From the NCBI GenBank assembly GCA_036898135.1, contig CM072526.1:52598278-52662277 (forward strand): a DNA stretch of 64,000 nucleotides, given 5' to 3'. The notes beneath the pieces were generated by a model. The model searched no databases. It was not told where the DNA came from and was given only the letters and a program-made list of their open reading frames with translations. Source of the DNA: Oncomelania hupensis (Eukaryota; Mollusca; Gastropoda; Littorinimorpha; Pomatiopsidae). This document shows positions 22,701-33,660 of this stretch, one piece after another (positions within the stretch are counted from its first letter, which is position 1; each line of letters opens with the position of its first letter). Position numbers and translations under genes: made by a program.

Positions 22701-24445
22701 ATGTGCTTTCCGACCATTTCAAAGTATTTTAAGACATTATGTGGAAATACAAAAAGCCGTCATTGTTCAAAGCAGCCTGGCAGTACTGATGGTTTAGACG
22801 CATAAGGACAAAGAACTACTTACACGGCGCCGTTCTCATTAGAACATATAACTATACATTGAAAAGGAAACAATACGCAACCGCATCAGTTCTAAAGAAT
22901 GTGTTTACTCAGTTAGAAATAACGTTTTTGCAAATGAACACGCGTTTAAACATATTCTACTGCTTCTTTTTGATATCGGTATGAAGGAGAAGGAAATATA
23001 GACTTAATAATGCGAAATCCAAATGGCCGAAACGGGCAGCAGATTGAGACGCTCCTAGGGGTTCGCGTATATACATGTCCATGTGTGTTGGTTGTTTTCA
23101 TCATAACAAGAAGTCGTCCATGAGCGGTCCTACGATTCCCCACCGCCTGGCTATCGTCATATTGATAAACAAGGCATACACCGGTAAACATTTATATTCG
23201 TATACCCGAAACGGCAGCGGCGTGGCCTGCGAAAACTGCTATGCCGCTTAGCCCTTTCTTTCACTTGTGTTTTCCTCTCGTTCCGCTAGATTCGGCAACG
23301 TACGAAATTTGCCAGTGCATTTCAGGAGACTTTCAAAACAAGAGGCTGGTTTAAAAATAACACAGTCACCACTGCTTTTCGGCAAGCTACAAATAAAATT
23401 GCCGCTATCAAAACTAACGTCAGCTATCAGTGGTGCGATTGTCTGCCCTAAAGCGTTGCAGAAAAATAACCTGAAAACTGTAAGGCAGACATATGAAGCA
23501 CTTATTTTATACTAATAAAAGTAATAACCTTTAAAAAAAAATATTATTTTTAAAAAAGACAGTGAGGTTGTGTTGTGTTGTTTACAGTACATTTACATAG
23601 AACATACTTACATAGGATAGCATTTCAAAGACAGGGACGTGACATTATTTATTACATATTTTGTGTTGAATATTGTTAATGTCACCATGCACTACAACAC
23701 CTTTGAACCTCCCATTACGTGAATTACATACAATCATTACCACACAGAAAATCCGTAGTATTAGTGACAATTTGTAACGCAAGATGTAGTACAAACGGTC
23801 GCGATATTTTACCTGGGTGTTTTACTATGCTACACCTGTGCAAATCTTGCTGCGTTTGTCTAAAATCAAAGTTTACTTTTATTTTTATATTGTAAAACAA
23901 CACTTAAGAAAATGCAATCGAAAACATAAATATTTAGTTGAAACGATGTTGATGAGTTTGGTAAAACAAATCTATGAGTATTGGCAATCATCAACACTTT
24001 GAGAAAATGGCGAACAACATTTAAGAGGATGGAACCAAGAACATGAATATTTAATAATATTATTTTTGCAGCAATATTTATCAGCTCGGCGATGCACCAA
24101 CTGAGACAATAACAAGTGTCAAACAAAACCATCGCTTACTGTGCATTTTGACCACTGCTATTGTCTAGGACGACTGTTTAGAACCGCTCCTTGCATCAGA
24201 CCACTGAAGTTTCCCCAATAAACGTTATTTTGTTTAGAACCAGCTCCATATCAAGTTTGACATTTTTCAACACAGCTGCGGGCTTGATGTTCTACAAATG
24301 TATTCCTAATGGAGATTCCAAATTGTAGGTGGCGGGAGGGAGGAGGAAAGGGGGGGGAGTAGGGAGGGGGTCAAAAATAACCTGCAGCCGTCAGGAAGCA
24401 AATGTCATTCACATAACATTGATTACAGTATTGATTATAAATGAA
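22701..24445. other. No feature recognised
   Basis: A/T-rich sequence with short frames only. A G-rich patch occurs at 24330-24370. Confidence 0.4.
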
Positions 24446-24533
24446 TATTGTTGTTGTTGTTGAGCTTCTTGTTGTTATTGTGGTAGCGTCGTCGTCGTTG
24501 TTGTTGTTGTTGTTGTTGCTGCTGCTGCTGCTC
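24446..24533. repeat. (GTT)n/(GTC)n/(GCT)n compound microsatellite
   Basis: Interrupted GTT triplets, then GTC, GTT and GCT runs. Confidence 0.85.
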
Positions 24534-25932
24534 CTAGCAATAGTAATCTAAATCCTTGTGGCTAAAGAAGACTCGTTGACGAATACATAAAAAGAAATGA
24601 AGATCTCCTGGAGTAATATGATGGACAGCTAGCTATCATTTGTGTAGTCGTCAGTCTCAATATTACTTTTTTCTTCTATACAAAATCAAATTACCGCTGC
24701 TCGTGCAGCAAAACCAATAGGCATGAAATACATACCGTCATCAACTCATTTCTACATTGACGCTCATCTAGTCCCCAGTATAACAGCCGGTGACCACAAC
24801 TACATTTTCCCCGTTTTCATATCTTACTCTCTTTACAACCTTAGATCTTCTTTTTATGTGACAGCATAGTTTTGCTAATGTGAGCTAGTTTGTGGCGTCA
24901 ATGACTTGGGTTCAACTCTCCATGAGGAGAGCGCAGAGCACATTATGATACAACGGGAATACGAGTTGCACAACAAATGACACCATTTGGTTTGTGACTG
25001 GGTCCCTAGTGCAAAACAAGTCATTTGGGGCTTTCAGCATCCTTTGAAATAAGTGCAAACCAGATATCCAAGACTGGGGCGGGGTTGAGAATGGGGTTGT
25101 ATCAAAAATGAGTACTAGGTGCAAACCCACTAAAATGCCATCAATCCAAAAGATAGAAGCGCCACTTCAAAATAGCTTTCACGCTCTGTGAGAGGGCCAC
25201 TCATCAATAAGTTTCAATTACTGTTCCAGAGTCAGCACATTAGCTTCATTATCTTTGTGATCGCTCCACAGGGAGAAAACAGCGACAGTTCAGCACGGGT
25301 ATATCGCCTATCGCTCTTCATCAAGCATTGATGCTAGTAACACGATACGTTGTTATGTATGCCTTTCTCCATTCTCTCTTTTGCGAAACAAACACTGATG
25401 GCAGTTACACCCTTCCGCAATATAACCTGGTCGCATTTTGTTAATCTCCATCTTCCTGTTATGTGTGATAATGTGTGTACAAGCTGTAACACGTTGTGTC
25501 TGAATGTTAACCATTACTTTGTAAGTTAACTACGCGCACATCTTGCATTGTTGTGTTGAAACGTTTGTGCCATTCCACTGCAACGCCTCGCCTTTTCCAA
25601 TCTCCTTACCTTGCCTGTAAACTCTATGCTATTTTCATTATTGAGCAGCTTCGTCTTCTTCTTATTCTTCTTCTCACTAGAAATACTGTACAACAGGTCT
25701 ACTCAACTCCGCCAACGCAAGCCCTATGGCTACATGTAGTTTGTGGATCTAACAAGTATACAGTAGCCGAGTCCGATGTGTGGGTGGTACACAGAAGCAT
25801 CATTATCAGCATGGGAGTCTAAAATCTACTACAGGTCTGACTATAAGAAGCAATATTTTAGGAACTTCAAGAACATCCAACCAACATGGTTATTTGGGAA
25901 AAGTATGCCGTACGCCAACGCAAAGCCCTATT
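24534..25932. other. No feature recognised
   Basis: Short frames only; none with a domain signature. Confidence 0.4.
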
Positions 25933-26583
25933 TTAGTTAGTTATTCATTGCTCACAGGGTCCAATGGAGTTCAAAGAGCCGAATCAGGACCACAAAATCA
26001 GGACCACAACTTGGTTGAAAGAGAGGACTCATCCCTGATCCGTATACAAGATCTGCTGAAACAACCCTAGTGGTAACACTGAAGGCACTCCACCAGCCGG
26101 CCACTTTACAATAAACGCATCCCAGGCAAGGGACGCTGAGGCTATACTCGAATTTATCGAACCCCAGTTTACACACACACACACACACACATACATACAC
26201 ACGCGCGCGCACACACACACACATACACAATATTGAATATCATCATTGTAACTTATCAACAAAACACGTACATATAAAATGCCTACAATGCTAAATAATA
26301 ATATCACAGGAAGCCCTGGTGACCACTTGGCGTCCAATATTCCCAAGCTGACCCAACATACTCCATACACAAATGAGGAGTTTTGGAAGAGTTTTTCAAG
26401 AAAACAGGTAGGTGCTGATCTGGCGAAGAACAAGATAGTATAGTAGATTGATAGAACAGAGTATGAATGAGAAAAAAAACAAAAACAAAGAAGAAAGATA
26501 GCGACAGTGGGAATTTAAAGCCCTAAATTTCCAGAAAGTGGGGATACTATTTATACAGAAACCCCAGGCACCCCACGGGGGGA
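25933..26583 (-). mobile_element. Retroposon family A, copy 3
   Basis: On the plus strand it runs from the tail 'ttagttagttattcattg' and 'cagggtccaatgga' to 'ggggatactatttatacaga' and 'caggcaccccacgggg'. A (CA)n expansion lies inside at about 26171-26226. The reading frame shared with copy 2 is broken by that expansion. The order of blocks matches copies 1, 2 and 5. Confidence 0.75.
26171..26226. repeat. (CA)n/(CG) patch inside family A copy 3
   Basis: Interrupted CA dinucleotides with 'acgcgcgcgcac' in the middle. Absent from other family A copies. Confidence 0.85.
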
Positions 26584-26855
26584 AAAGCCCTACTTTAGAG
26601 ACACAATGTAGAGGTTTTCCAAGCTTTATTTGCCAAATGTCACGCTATTACAAGTTGGCGAAAGAGAATAAAGGTTTTTGAAGCTGCATCAAATGTGCGT
26701 GTTGAAAGCTAGTCCATGTCCACAAAGAAAAACAACAAAACGTCTATTACTGAGTCTGGAGCTAAACTATGTACAAAGAGAGCGTTTAAAACTGTAACAA
26801 TGCTGATGTGCGTTAATAGCGCTGTTAAATTGCCCAACTACCCTCTTCATGGATG

Positions 26856-26856
<1 letters not shown>
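26584..26856. other. No feature recognised
   Basis: Nothing supported. Confidence 0.35.
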
Positions 26857-26903
<47 letters not shown>

Positions 26904-26927
26904 GCGACAACAACAACAGCGACAACA
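26857..26927. repeat. (CAA)n microsatellite
   Basis: CAA triplets with two 'cagcgacaa' interruptions. On the minus strand they follow the tRNA-like segment as a (TTG)n tail. Confidence 0.9.
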
Positions 26928-27012
26928 ATAAAAACACAGTCAGGTTCGAACCCGCGTAGCAAAAGCAGATTTGTATACAATGTGATATTACGATCCGCCA
27001 AACTATAACTAA
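26928..27012 (-). mobile_element. Possible tRNA-like SINE head
   Basis: On the minus strand a B-box match 'gggttcgaacc' (about 26943-26956) is preceded by a weak A-box-like 'tagtttggcgg' some 53 nt upstream, and a T-run then (TTG)n follow. This arrangement suggests a very short or truncated tRNA-like retroposon. The A box is poor and the spacing longer than usual, so this is tentative. Confidence 0.35.
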
Positions 27013-27031
27013 CCTTTGACTGGATTAACAT

Positions 27032-27032
<1 letters not shown>

Positions 27033-27129
<97 letters not shown>

Positions 27130-27150
27130 CATTTGTACAGCGCTCCTCTT
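27033..27150. repeat. (AAT)n microsatellite joined to a retroposon-like 'cagcgctc' segment
   Basis: About 31 AAT triplets (27033-27128) are followed by 'aaacatttgtacagcgctcc'. Such 'tgtacagcgct' sequences next to AAT tails are frequent 3' ends of invertebrate SINEs read in reverse. Only the end is recognisable. Confidence 0.7.
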
Positions 27151-27617
27151 TACTAGAGCTTTATAGAAAGAAAAAATTGTATGTATAATTATGTAGCAGA
27201 TGTTTAGAAGGAAAAGGCAATTGGATCTTTCGTGCATGGTTTTGGAGGAAAAGAGCGAGGAGTCGATACTGATGAAAAATGCAACAGAGAAAGGATGAAA
27301 GTTTCCAATGTCTTCAACACGCAGCCTCTACTTGCTGACAAGAAAGCCATTGTGTTGCCATGCACACATCCAGCAATACACTAACTCCAGGATTGGTGAC
27401 TTCCTTACAACCGTGGATCCCTACTAACAGCTGGAGAGAATGCGAAATGCCAAATAGAGGCAATGCAGGAACTGGCTAACAAAGCAGACAATATCTCACA
27501 GTTTGAGGACTAGTAGCATCCTATAGACAGGAGAGATCGAGGAAAGACACTTCGCTCCACGACAGATGACAGTCATATCTGAACTGCACTCTCGTCTTTT
27601 AGACTCGGGCTCTATTT
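27151..27617. other. No feature recognised
   Basis: Nothing supported. Confidence 0.4.
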
Positions 27618-27836
27618 ACTGCAAAATTTGAGGGGCCGGGTAGCTCAGTTGGTAAGAGCGTCTTGCTAGTAACCGAAAGGTCGCTGGTTCGAATCCCGGA
27701 TTGGTCAACGTGTGATCATATTATTTTCCCCTTTACCAACAACTGGCCCGCTGGTGTCAGTATAAATCGGTCCAGTAGTCACCTATATGCGAAAGTGTCG
27801 TGTGACTATAATCTACAAACAACAACAACTGCAAAA
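27618..27836 (+). mobile_element. tRNA-derived SINE, family S1, copy 1, with TSD
   Basis: The element (27627/27632-27827) is flanked by 9-bp direct repeats 'actgcaaaa' (27618-27626 and 27828-27836). The tRNA-like head has a perfect A box 'tagctcagttgg' (27641-27652) and a perfect B box 'ggttcgaatcc' (27686-27696). The anticodon loop reads CTAGTAA, i.e. AGT, suggesting a threonine-type ancestor, although the anticodon stem is poorly paired. A body of about 115 bp ends 'ctacaaac' and an (AAC)n tail. It is nearly identical to the minus-strand copy at 58360-58557. The 67-codon frame common to both is SINE sequence, not a gene. Confidence 0.9.
27641..27696 (+). promoter_or_regulatory. Internal Pol III promoter of S1 copy 1
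   Basis: A box at 27641-27652 and B box at 27686-27696 both match consensus fully and are 45 nt apart start to start, normal for a tRNA. Transcription by RNA polymerase III is plausible but inferred. Confidence 0.75.
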
Positions 27837-28070
27837 GACAGCAAGTTGGTGGCGTGCATAATATAGTGGCAATAATTATACTCGCTTGAATAAAGAGCCT
27901 AACCTTTAGGATAGCCCATACTGACCACTAACTTGGAGCCAAGGGAACGTATTTACTTAGGCGTAAAGGCCCAAAGAATTCGGCAATAACAGGAAGCATT
28001 GGATTTCATTCCTAGGTCAATTTGACGCGTGATTCACATTAGACAAGAAGCATCAGGTCAACACACTCTT
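27837..28070. other. No feature recognised
   Basis: Nothing supported. Confidence 0.4.
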
Positions 28071-28243
28071 CGAAGAAGAAGAAGAAGAAGAAGAAGAAGA
28101 AGAAGAAGAAGAAGAAGAAGAAGAAGAAGAAGAAGAAGAAGAAGAAGAAGAAGAAGAAGAAGAAGAAGAAGACGAAGACGAAGAAGAAGAAGAAGAAGAA
28201 GAAGAAGAAGAAGAAGAAGAAGAAGAAGAAGAAGAAGAAGAAG

Positions 28244-28290
<47 letters not shown>

Positions 28291-28312
28291 GAACAAGAAC
28301 AAGAACAAGAAT
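28071..28312. repeat. Compound microsatellite (GAA)n-(CAA)n-(CAAGAA)n
   Basis: About 58 GAA triplets with a 'gacgaagac' interruption near 28171, then about 15 CAA, then 'aagaac' hexamers. The order is the same as at 3997-4172. Long polyarginine/polythreonine and polyphenylalanine frames are artefacts. Confidence 0.95.
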
Positions 28313-28518
28313 GAAAGTTTCACTAGATTATTTTTCAAATACTCTGTTCTGTTTTCCAAACTAACGCAAAGATAAGATGAAGAACAATGACTGTGTTTCT
28401 GTTTCGTTTAGGACGGTTTTTTTTTTCGTTTGTTTTTAAAAAAAAAACTGCTTCCAGTTGTCTTTCTTCCGTGGAGATTTATGCAATGCTCTTAGAATTT
28501 TGTTTGTTCATCTTTTAT

Positions 28519-28720
28519 TCTATCCTATCCTATCCCGTAACTCGAAGGTGGTAGGGGCACCACAGATGATCGTTTAAACTCCATCTTTCTCTGTCCTCAG
28601 CAACCCTCCTGGCTTCGCTCAGTGTCAAGCCAGTCCATTCTCGAATGTTGTCCTCCCACCTCTTTTTCTGTCTCCCTCTTCTTCTGCCTCCTTGCACCGT
28701 GGCTTGCAAGATGGTCTTTC
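28519..28720 (-). mobile_element. RTE-like LINE, 3'-terminal reverse-transcriptase fragment
   Basis: Translated on the minus strand, the segment gives residues such as 'GGRRRGRQKKRWEDNIREW' followed by 'TGLTLSEARRVAEDR'. This basic tail with a W-x-DNI-x-EW motif is characteristic of the C-terminus of endonuclease/reverse-transcriptase proteins of RTE-like LINEs in marine invertebrates. The reading ends at a stop followed at once by a short 'gataggatagga' microsatellite, the likely 3' end of the element. Only about 200 bp remain, a typical 5'-truncated insertion. A second copy lies at 49427-49562 and a more upstream part at 54533-55370. Confidence 0.7.
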
Positions 28721-28890
28721 ATCTTTAACTATGACACAAAAAGGTCTTTAATTTGGTCTTCCCCTCCGTTTTCTATGAGAACCAATCACAACAGACGATG
28801 TAACAGTCGCTGTCTAGTTTCAATCCCCTCGCCAACACTCTGCACGAACAATATCCCACGTGCACGTGAGCAGATATATATATACACACA

Positions 28891-28950
28891 CACATTCATT
28901 CATTCTCTCTCTCTCTCTCTTTCTTTCTCTCCCTCCCTCCCTCCCCCTCC
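28891..28950. repeat. CA then pyrimidine-rich (CT/CCT) tract
   Basis: Short CA run, 'ctctctctct' and 'cctccctccctcc' units. Confidence 0.8.
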
Positions 28951-30188
28951 TTGTTCTCACTGCTCAAATAACCCTTCTTCACGGAAAAAATAGTCCACGC
29001 AAGCCTAAAGTGCCGACTGAACAGAATGATGCTGCAATCTGCGTTCAATACCATACCGATCTCCCCCAAAACACTGCAATCCTGCCGTTCAATAAAAGCT
29101 ACAGAACCTTTGCAAACAACAATATTGTTGCGGCGCTGACTTTCCATAATAAATATGTTACAAAAACAATATTGCAAAACCCGCGCCCCATGGAAAAGCT
29201 ACACTGTCGCGCCAATTCGGCCCTAATTCGATTAAGCTTGTTAGGGAAACAACAGGGCTGGTATTGACAGAAATAATGGTTCAGCTCCAATCACTTTTCA
29301 CTCCACCGCAGCTCCGCTGTCACCAGCAGCTGACATGGCTGTCAGGGGGTGCCCAGCCTATGCCGAGGCCCACATTGCAACAAGGTTGTGGTTGATTCCA
29401 ATGCTTGCCTTCACATCTACTAGACCGACCTACATTCAACTTAACAATTCTGGGCTCTTGATTCCATCCCGCTGCTCCCTAGGGAGAGGAAAAGTCTTTG
29501 TATTGACAAAATAGGTCACTTATCGGCTGAAAGAGATGTCGAAATCAGGAATATAAACCTAGATGGCCCACTTGCAACATCAAGTGTTCTGTCACTCCCC
29601 GTACAACTGAGTCCAACACCCTGACCGACCGAGTTTGAGCCCAATGCCTACCCTTCTGACAAAATCGCTGTGTTCTTTAACGAGTTACTGAAGCGACAAG
29701 GGTAAGTTTGACGGACAAAAATCGGAACGAAAGCTATGCTTGTTAGGGATCACAAATGTGAATGTTTACCAACGTCAAAAACAATGGTATCTACTAACAA
29801 AGACTTCACAGCTGCTTCGTCCATTGTGGCTCTAGATAGTGTAGGGGGTGTGGCTATAAATAATGGACTACAGCTGCCGCGGACTCTTCTATTTGGATAG
29901 GAAAGTGCGACCCTTTCTAGTCCCTAGCAAATTGTGCACCTTTCACTTCCTGACATCCAGCAACGGGTGAAGGGACGGATGCCGTAAGCTGCAGAAGCAG
30001 CCTGTGCTGTCGTCTTTGTGTGCGTCTATTTTTGTAATAATCCAAATGTCCCCTGTGCCTTTTGGGGGTCACTGGCACAATCTTGTATTCTGCGTAACTG
30101 TCAGTAGATGTCCATCATAACTTCTCCAAAATAACAATAATTCGTGGGACAACTTTCCTTTCCCTCTTTCAGCTCATCCCGCTTACCC
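28951..30188. other. No feature recognised
   Basis: Mixed-composition sequence with frames up to about 135 codons that show no domain and begin in the simple repeat. Low-copy sequence is possible here, but no exon can be supported. Confidence 0.35.
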
Positions 30189-30222
30189 CCCACCCCCCCC
30201 CCCCCCCCAAAAAAAAAAAAAT
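30189..30222. repeat. poly-C followed by poly-A
   Basis: C-run broken by one A, then about 12 A. Confidence 0.85.
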
Positions 30223-30759
30223 CCAACACCTGGGGTTTGTGTTAGACGTGGGTAGAGGAGGTCCGGGGGGTACTGTAAGAGCAGAGCTCCTGCTACGCTA
30301 TTTTAATATTCTCACCTGGATGGCAATTTATGATCTTTTCTATTCCACTCGTTGACCCAGCTGCAGCAAATGAATGCAACATTCTGGGGCTGATGGCCGT
30401 TTCACAGTTTACAGGAAGCAAAGGTCTGCAATTATTGCTTTACCGTGTTCGTCGTTGCTTTTAAGAAATGAATTTCAATAGCTCCTGTTGAGCACACAAC
30501 GTCAGAAAACATCTACATCGTTTCTTCTTTACGTCTGTGCTTGATTTTTCCACTTCTGTCTGTATTCAGACTAAAACCCTTCAACTGGATTTCATCCTCG
30601 CTGCCATTCCACCACGGACATTTCTTTCCACTTTACACTGCCCACAGGCTCTAAATAATTAAACAAATTGAGGCTTTCCCACGTTTTCTTCTTCTTTCTT
30701 GTTCTTTCCCTCTTTCAGCTTGCTCTGCTAGCCTCCTAGTAAAAAAATCTCGCTTCAGC

Positions 30760-30763
<4 letters not shown>
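30223..30763. other. No feature recognised
   Basis: Nothing supported. Confidence 0.4.

Positions 30764-30824
<61 letters not shown>
30764..30824. repeat. (CT)n microsatellite
   Basis: About 30 CT dinucleotides. Confidence 0.95.
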
Positions 30825-30828
<4 letters not shown>

Positions 30829-31059
30829 TTCTTCCCTCTTTTCTCTACACAAGCATCAGGAAACCTAACCCGAATGGCAATGGAAGTTGTAAGCAAGTGA
30901 AGGCTGGGTTTGCATTCCCCAAGGCCCACCATCCACTCTCCTTCAATTCCATTTGATGTTTGACGTCCACCGAGTTCAGTCTATAGTCTTTGTAGTCAGA
31001 GGTTATAGCTTCACGATGGTCTTAACTTATACAGTGCCAGAGGTATATCCAATTACATT
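30825..31059. other. No feature recognised
   Basis: Nothing supported. Confidence 0.4.
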
Positions 31060-31142
31060 CCTTGTTTTTATATAGCGCACTTATCATCTCAAGCGCTTCT
31101 CAAGGCGCTGGCCTAAAGCGAAATCTAACTCAAGCCGTCCAA
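31060..31142 (-). mobile_element. SINE S3 3'-end fragment
   Basis: 'ttttatatagcgcac' and 'gcttctcaaggcgctggcc' followed by 'aaatctaactcaagccgtcc' match the 3' part of the S3 SINE at 4848-4945 in the same orientation. The match stops where the 43-bp minisatellite starts. Confidence 0.7.
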
Positions 31143-31616
31143 TCTGTAGCATCAAGTCAATGGCCAGGCACTCCCGACACTATAATCTGTAGCATCAAGC
31201 CAATGGCCAGGCACTCCCGACACTATAATCTGTAGCATCAAGCCAATGGCCAGGCACTCCCGACACTATAATCTGTAGCATCAAGCCAATGGCCAGGCAC
31301 TCCCGACACTATAATCTGCAGCATCAAGCCAATGGCCAGGCACTCCCGACACTATAATCTGTAGCATCAAGCCAATGGCTAGGCACTCCCGACACTATAA
31401 TCTGTAGCATCAAGCCAATGGCCAGGCACTCCCGACACTATAATCTGTAGCATCAAGCCAATGGCCAGGCACTCCCGACACTATAATCTGTAGCATCAAG
31501 CCAATGGCCAGGCACTCCCGACACTATAATCTGTAGCATCAAGCCAATGGCTAGGCACTCCCGACACTATAATCTGTAGCATCAAGCCAATGGCTAGGCA
31601 CTCCCGACACTATTTC
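31143..31616. repeat. 43-bp minisatellite, 11 units
   Basis: The unit is 'tctgtagcatcaagccaatg' plus 'gccaggcactcccgacactataa', period 43 bp. Units differ by single substitutions ('gtcaatgg', 'ctgcagc', 'ggctaggc'). It starts exactly at the end of the S3 homology, so it may have been seeded from SINE body sequence. Confidence 0.95.
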
Positions 31617-32539
31617 CGAGGGTAGGACAACGACTGTAAGCCAAGTGTCGACTCCAGCCCTCTTCTTACAAGATGTCGACATCAACGTTAACCCAATTCC
31701 GCTGAAGCAGATGTGCTTGTGTGCTCAAAGAGCTACAATGATCTCCCAACATTGACATTGTACGTCCAATCTTCAAGTTCACTATTCCGCACATGTACTT
31801 TAAAAACTACCATTTCCCTTTTTATTAACACACTGTACATTACAAACGCCTCTCTCTCTACTTCTGTACTAATTCATTCAAATTACCTTAGTCTACTGCT
31901 AGTACTTTTAATCCCCAGGCCAGTGTATACAGTCCTCTGAGGTTACCTTGTAAAAATCTAACTTCTCGCTTTTTTTCACCTCTCCACCCCTTTGACGTAA
32001 GCTTTCCATTACATTTACTGCACTACTCCTGAGAGGCAAGTACTGTTCACACCTTCGCATCACCTCACCAACTCATCCACCTTCACCGCTACTCCCAGTC
32101 CCTACATCCCATCCATCCACACCCAAATCCTCTTCCAAACACTGCCGTCATCCCCAGCCTCCAGTTGTGGTTCCTCATTATTTTTCGCATCTCGCCGCCT
32201 GTCCGCCTTTTTTAGCTTCTGCAGGAGACATGCAGCGGCTAACATCGTCCACGCTCGCATCAACAATCGGCCATTGAAAGTCTGGCATGGGTCTGAATTG
32301 GGGGTGTTCAACGATGAATGACGCATTCAACGCTGTGGAATAGTGTTGAAGAAAAATAAAACACACGTCTATTTGCGGACAGCTGACAGGCTTCAACAAT
32401 GAAGTGGCTGTTCGTCGTTGATCCTTACAAAAGCGGTGATAAATGTAATTAGCCACTAGTAACTGTTACATTGTTATTTATCAATGGCCGATTCAGCCCC
32501 GATGCTTGAATCTTGATAAGTGTAACTCGGATTCGTTTA
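31617..32539. other. No feature recognised
   Basis: Frames up to 92 codons on the minus strand (32178-32456) have no recognisable domain. Confidence 0.35.
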
Positions 32540-33480
32540 TCCACGCAGCCTGTTCACTCAGCAACAAGGCAGGAATCGTCGTATGAAGTTTTCCAACTGT
32601 ATTCAGCATACATCAACAACAAAGATCATCATCAAAAATCATCACAAATCTCTATCAATCACTTTTTTACTCTCCAAGCAGACGCAGACCTTTTACATAG
32701 TCTCTCTATTATCGAAAGTTCGAACATTCCAGCAGGACGCAATAACACCCAATCAAACTAAAACTCGTCACCGGAACTATGCACTGTCTTACGTCATATA
32801 GCCTTATTTAGGTTAGAAGAATCTCTTAGCAATTACTAGATTTATCTAGATGCTTCGATCGATAGTTAACAAGTAATTCTAGAAAATTCTCCAATAATAT
32901 CGACCTACGAAAATTATCAACATACAAAGCTTCTTCTAACAACGACGCAAAATCAAATCAAAGGTAAATACACTCTGTTATTGCATGCTTTGCCAAACAA
33001 AACGAACGGATCTATCGTGCGCGTCTCAAATGTAACATGCAGCCTTGTTCACCCAGCAACAAGGCAGGAGTCGTCGTATAAAGTTTTCCAACTTCATTCA
33101 GCAAACATCAACAACTGCATACAAGATCACTTTCCGAAACTCATTCAAAGATCATCATCACAAATCACAAATCACTCCATAAATCTCTCATACAAGCAGA
33201 CAGTGCGTTATTTGTATAGTCTCTCTGCCATCGAGAAAAAGTTCGAACATTCCAGCATGACGCAATAACTCCCAATCAAAACAAAACTCGTCACCTAACT
33301 ATGCACTGTCTTAGGCCATTATGTTAGGAGAATCTCTTAGTTCTATCTCAAAACTTCGGTCAATAGCAAACAAGTCTAGAAAATATTATTCTCAACAATA
33401 TCCACCGACGAAAATTATCAACCTTACACAAAGCTTCTTCAAGCAACAACGCAAAAACAAATCATGCGTGTCTCAACCGT
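32540..33480. repeat. Diverged tandem duplication, about 450-490-bp unit
   Basis: Unit 1 (about 32540-32960) and unit 2 (about 33035-33470) share 'agcaacaaggcagga', 'agttttccaact', 'gttcgaacattccagca', 'gacgcaataac', 'actatgcactgtctta' and 'acgaaaattatcaac' in the same order. The start of a third unit ('gcgtgtctcaac') follows at 33467. Short similar peptide frames in both units are probably incidental. This may be a repeated U3-like region of the LTR-like segment downstream. Confidence 0.8.
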
Positions 33481-33499
33481 AAACAATAACACATAAATT

Positions 33500-33660
33500 A
33501 ATCTTGTAGCGTAGTTTTAGCACTATAAATACCACTGTCTACAGTACTAGCGACAAGGAAATAAAGTTGTGTTGCACCTGTACCACTAGACTTTGTACGA
33601 CAGAAAGCATAATTATAGCCGTGGAATAAAGAAATCTACTTTTGTACTTTTACTTCTTGG
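33500..33660 (+). promoter_or_regulatory. LTR-like promoter/polyadenylation segment
   Basis: TATAAATA at 33524-33531 is followed 36 nt later by AATAAA (33560-33565) in a 'gttgtgttgcacctg' context, with a second AATAAA at 33625-33630. A TATA box closely followed by a polyadenylation signal is a layout seen in short LTRs of Ty3/Gypsy elements. No second LTR, primer-binding site or gag/pol was seen, so a solo LTR or chance are both possible. Confidence 0.3.

Noticed and set aside
27632..27706. Functional tRNA-Thr(AGT) gene
   Set aside because: A and B boxes are perfect, but the anticodon stem is poorly paired and the segment is the head of a dispersed SINE with a TSD.
27663..27866. 67-codon frame also found at 58305-58523
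   Set aside because: It is the S1 SINE head and body in translation, so the repeat explains the similarity.
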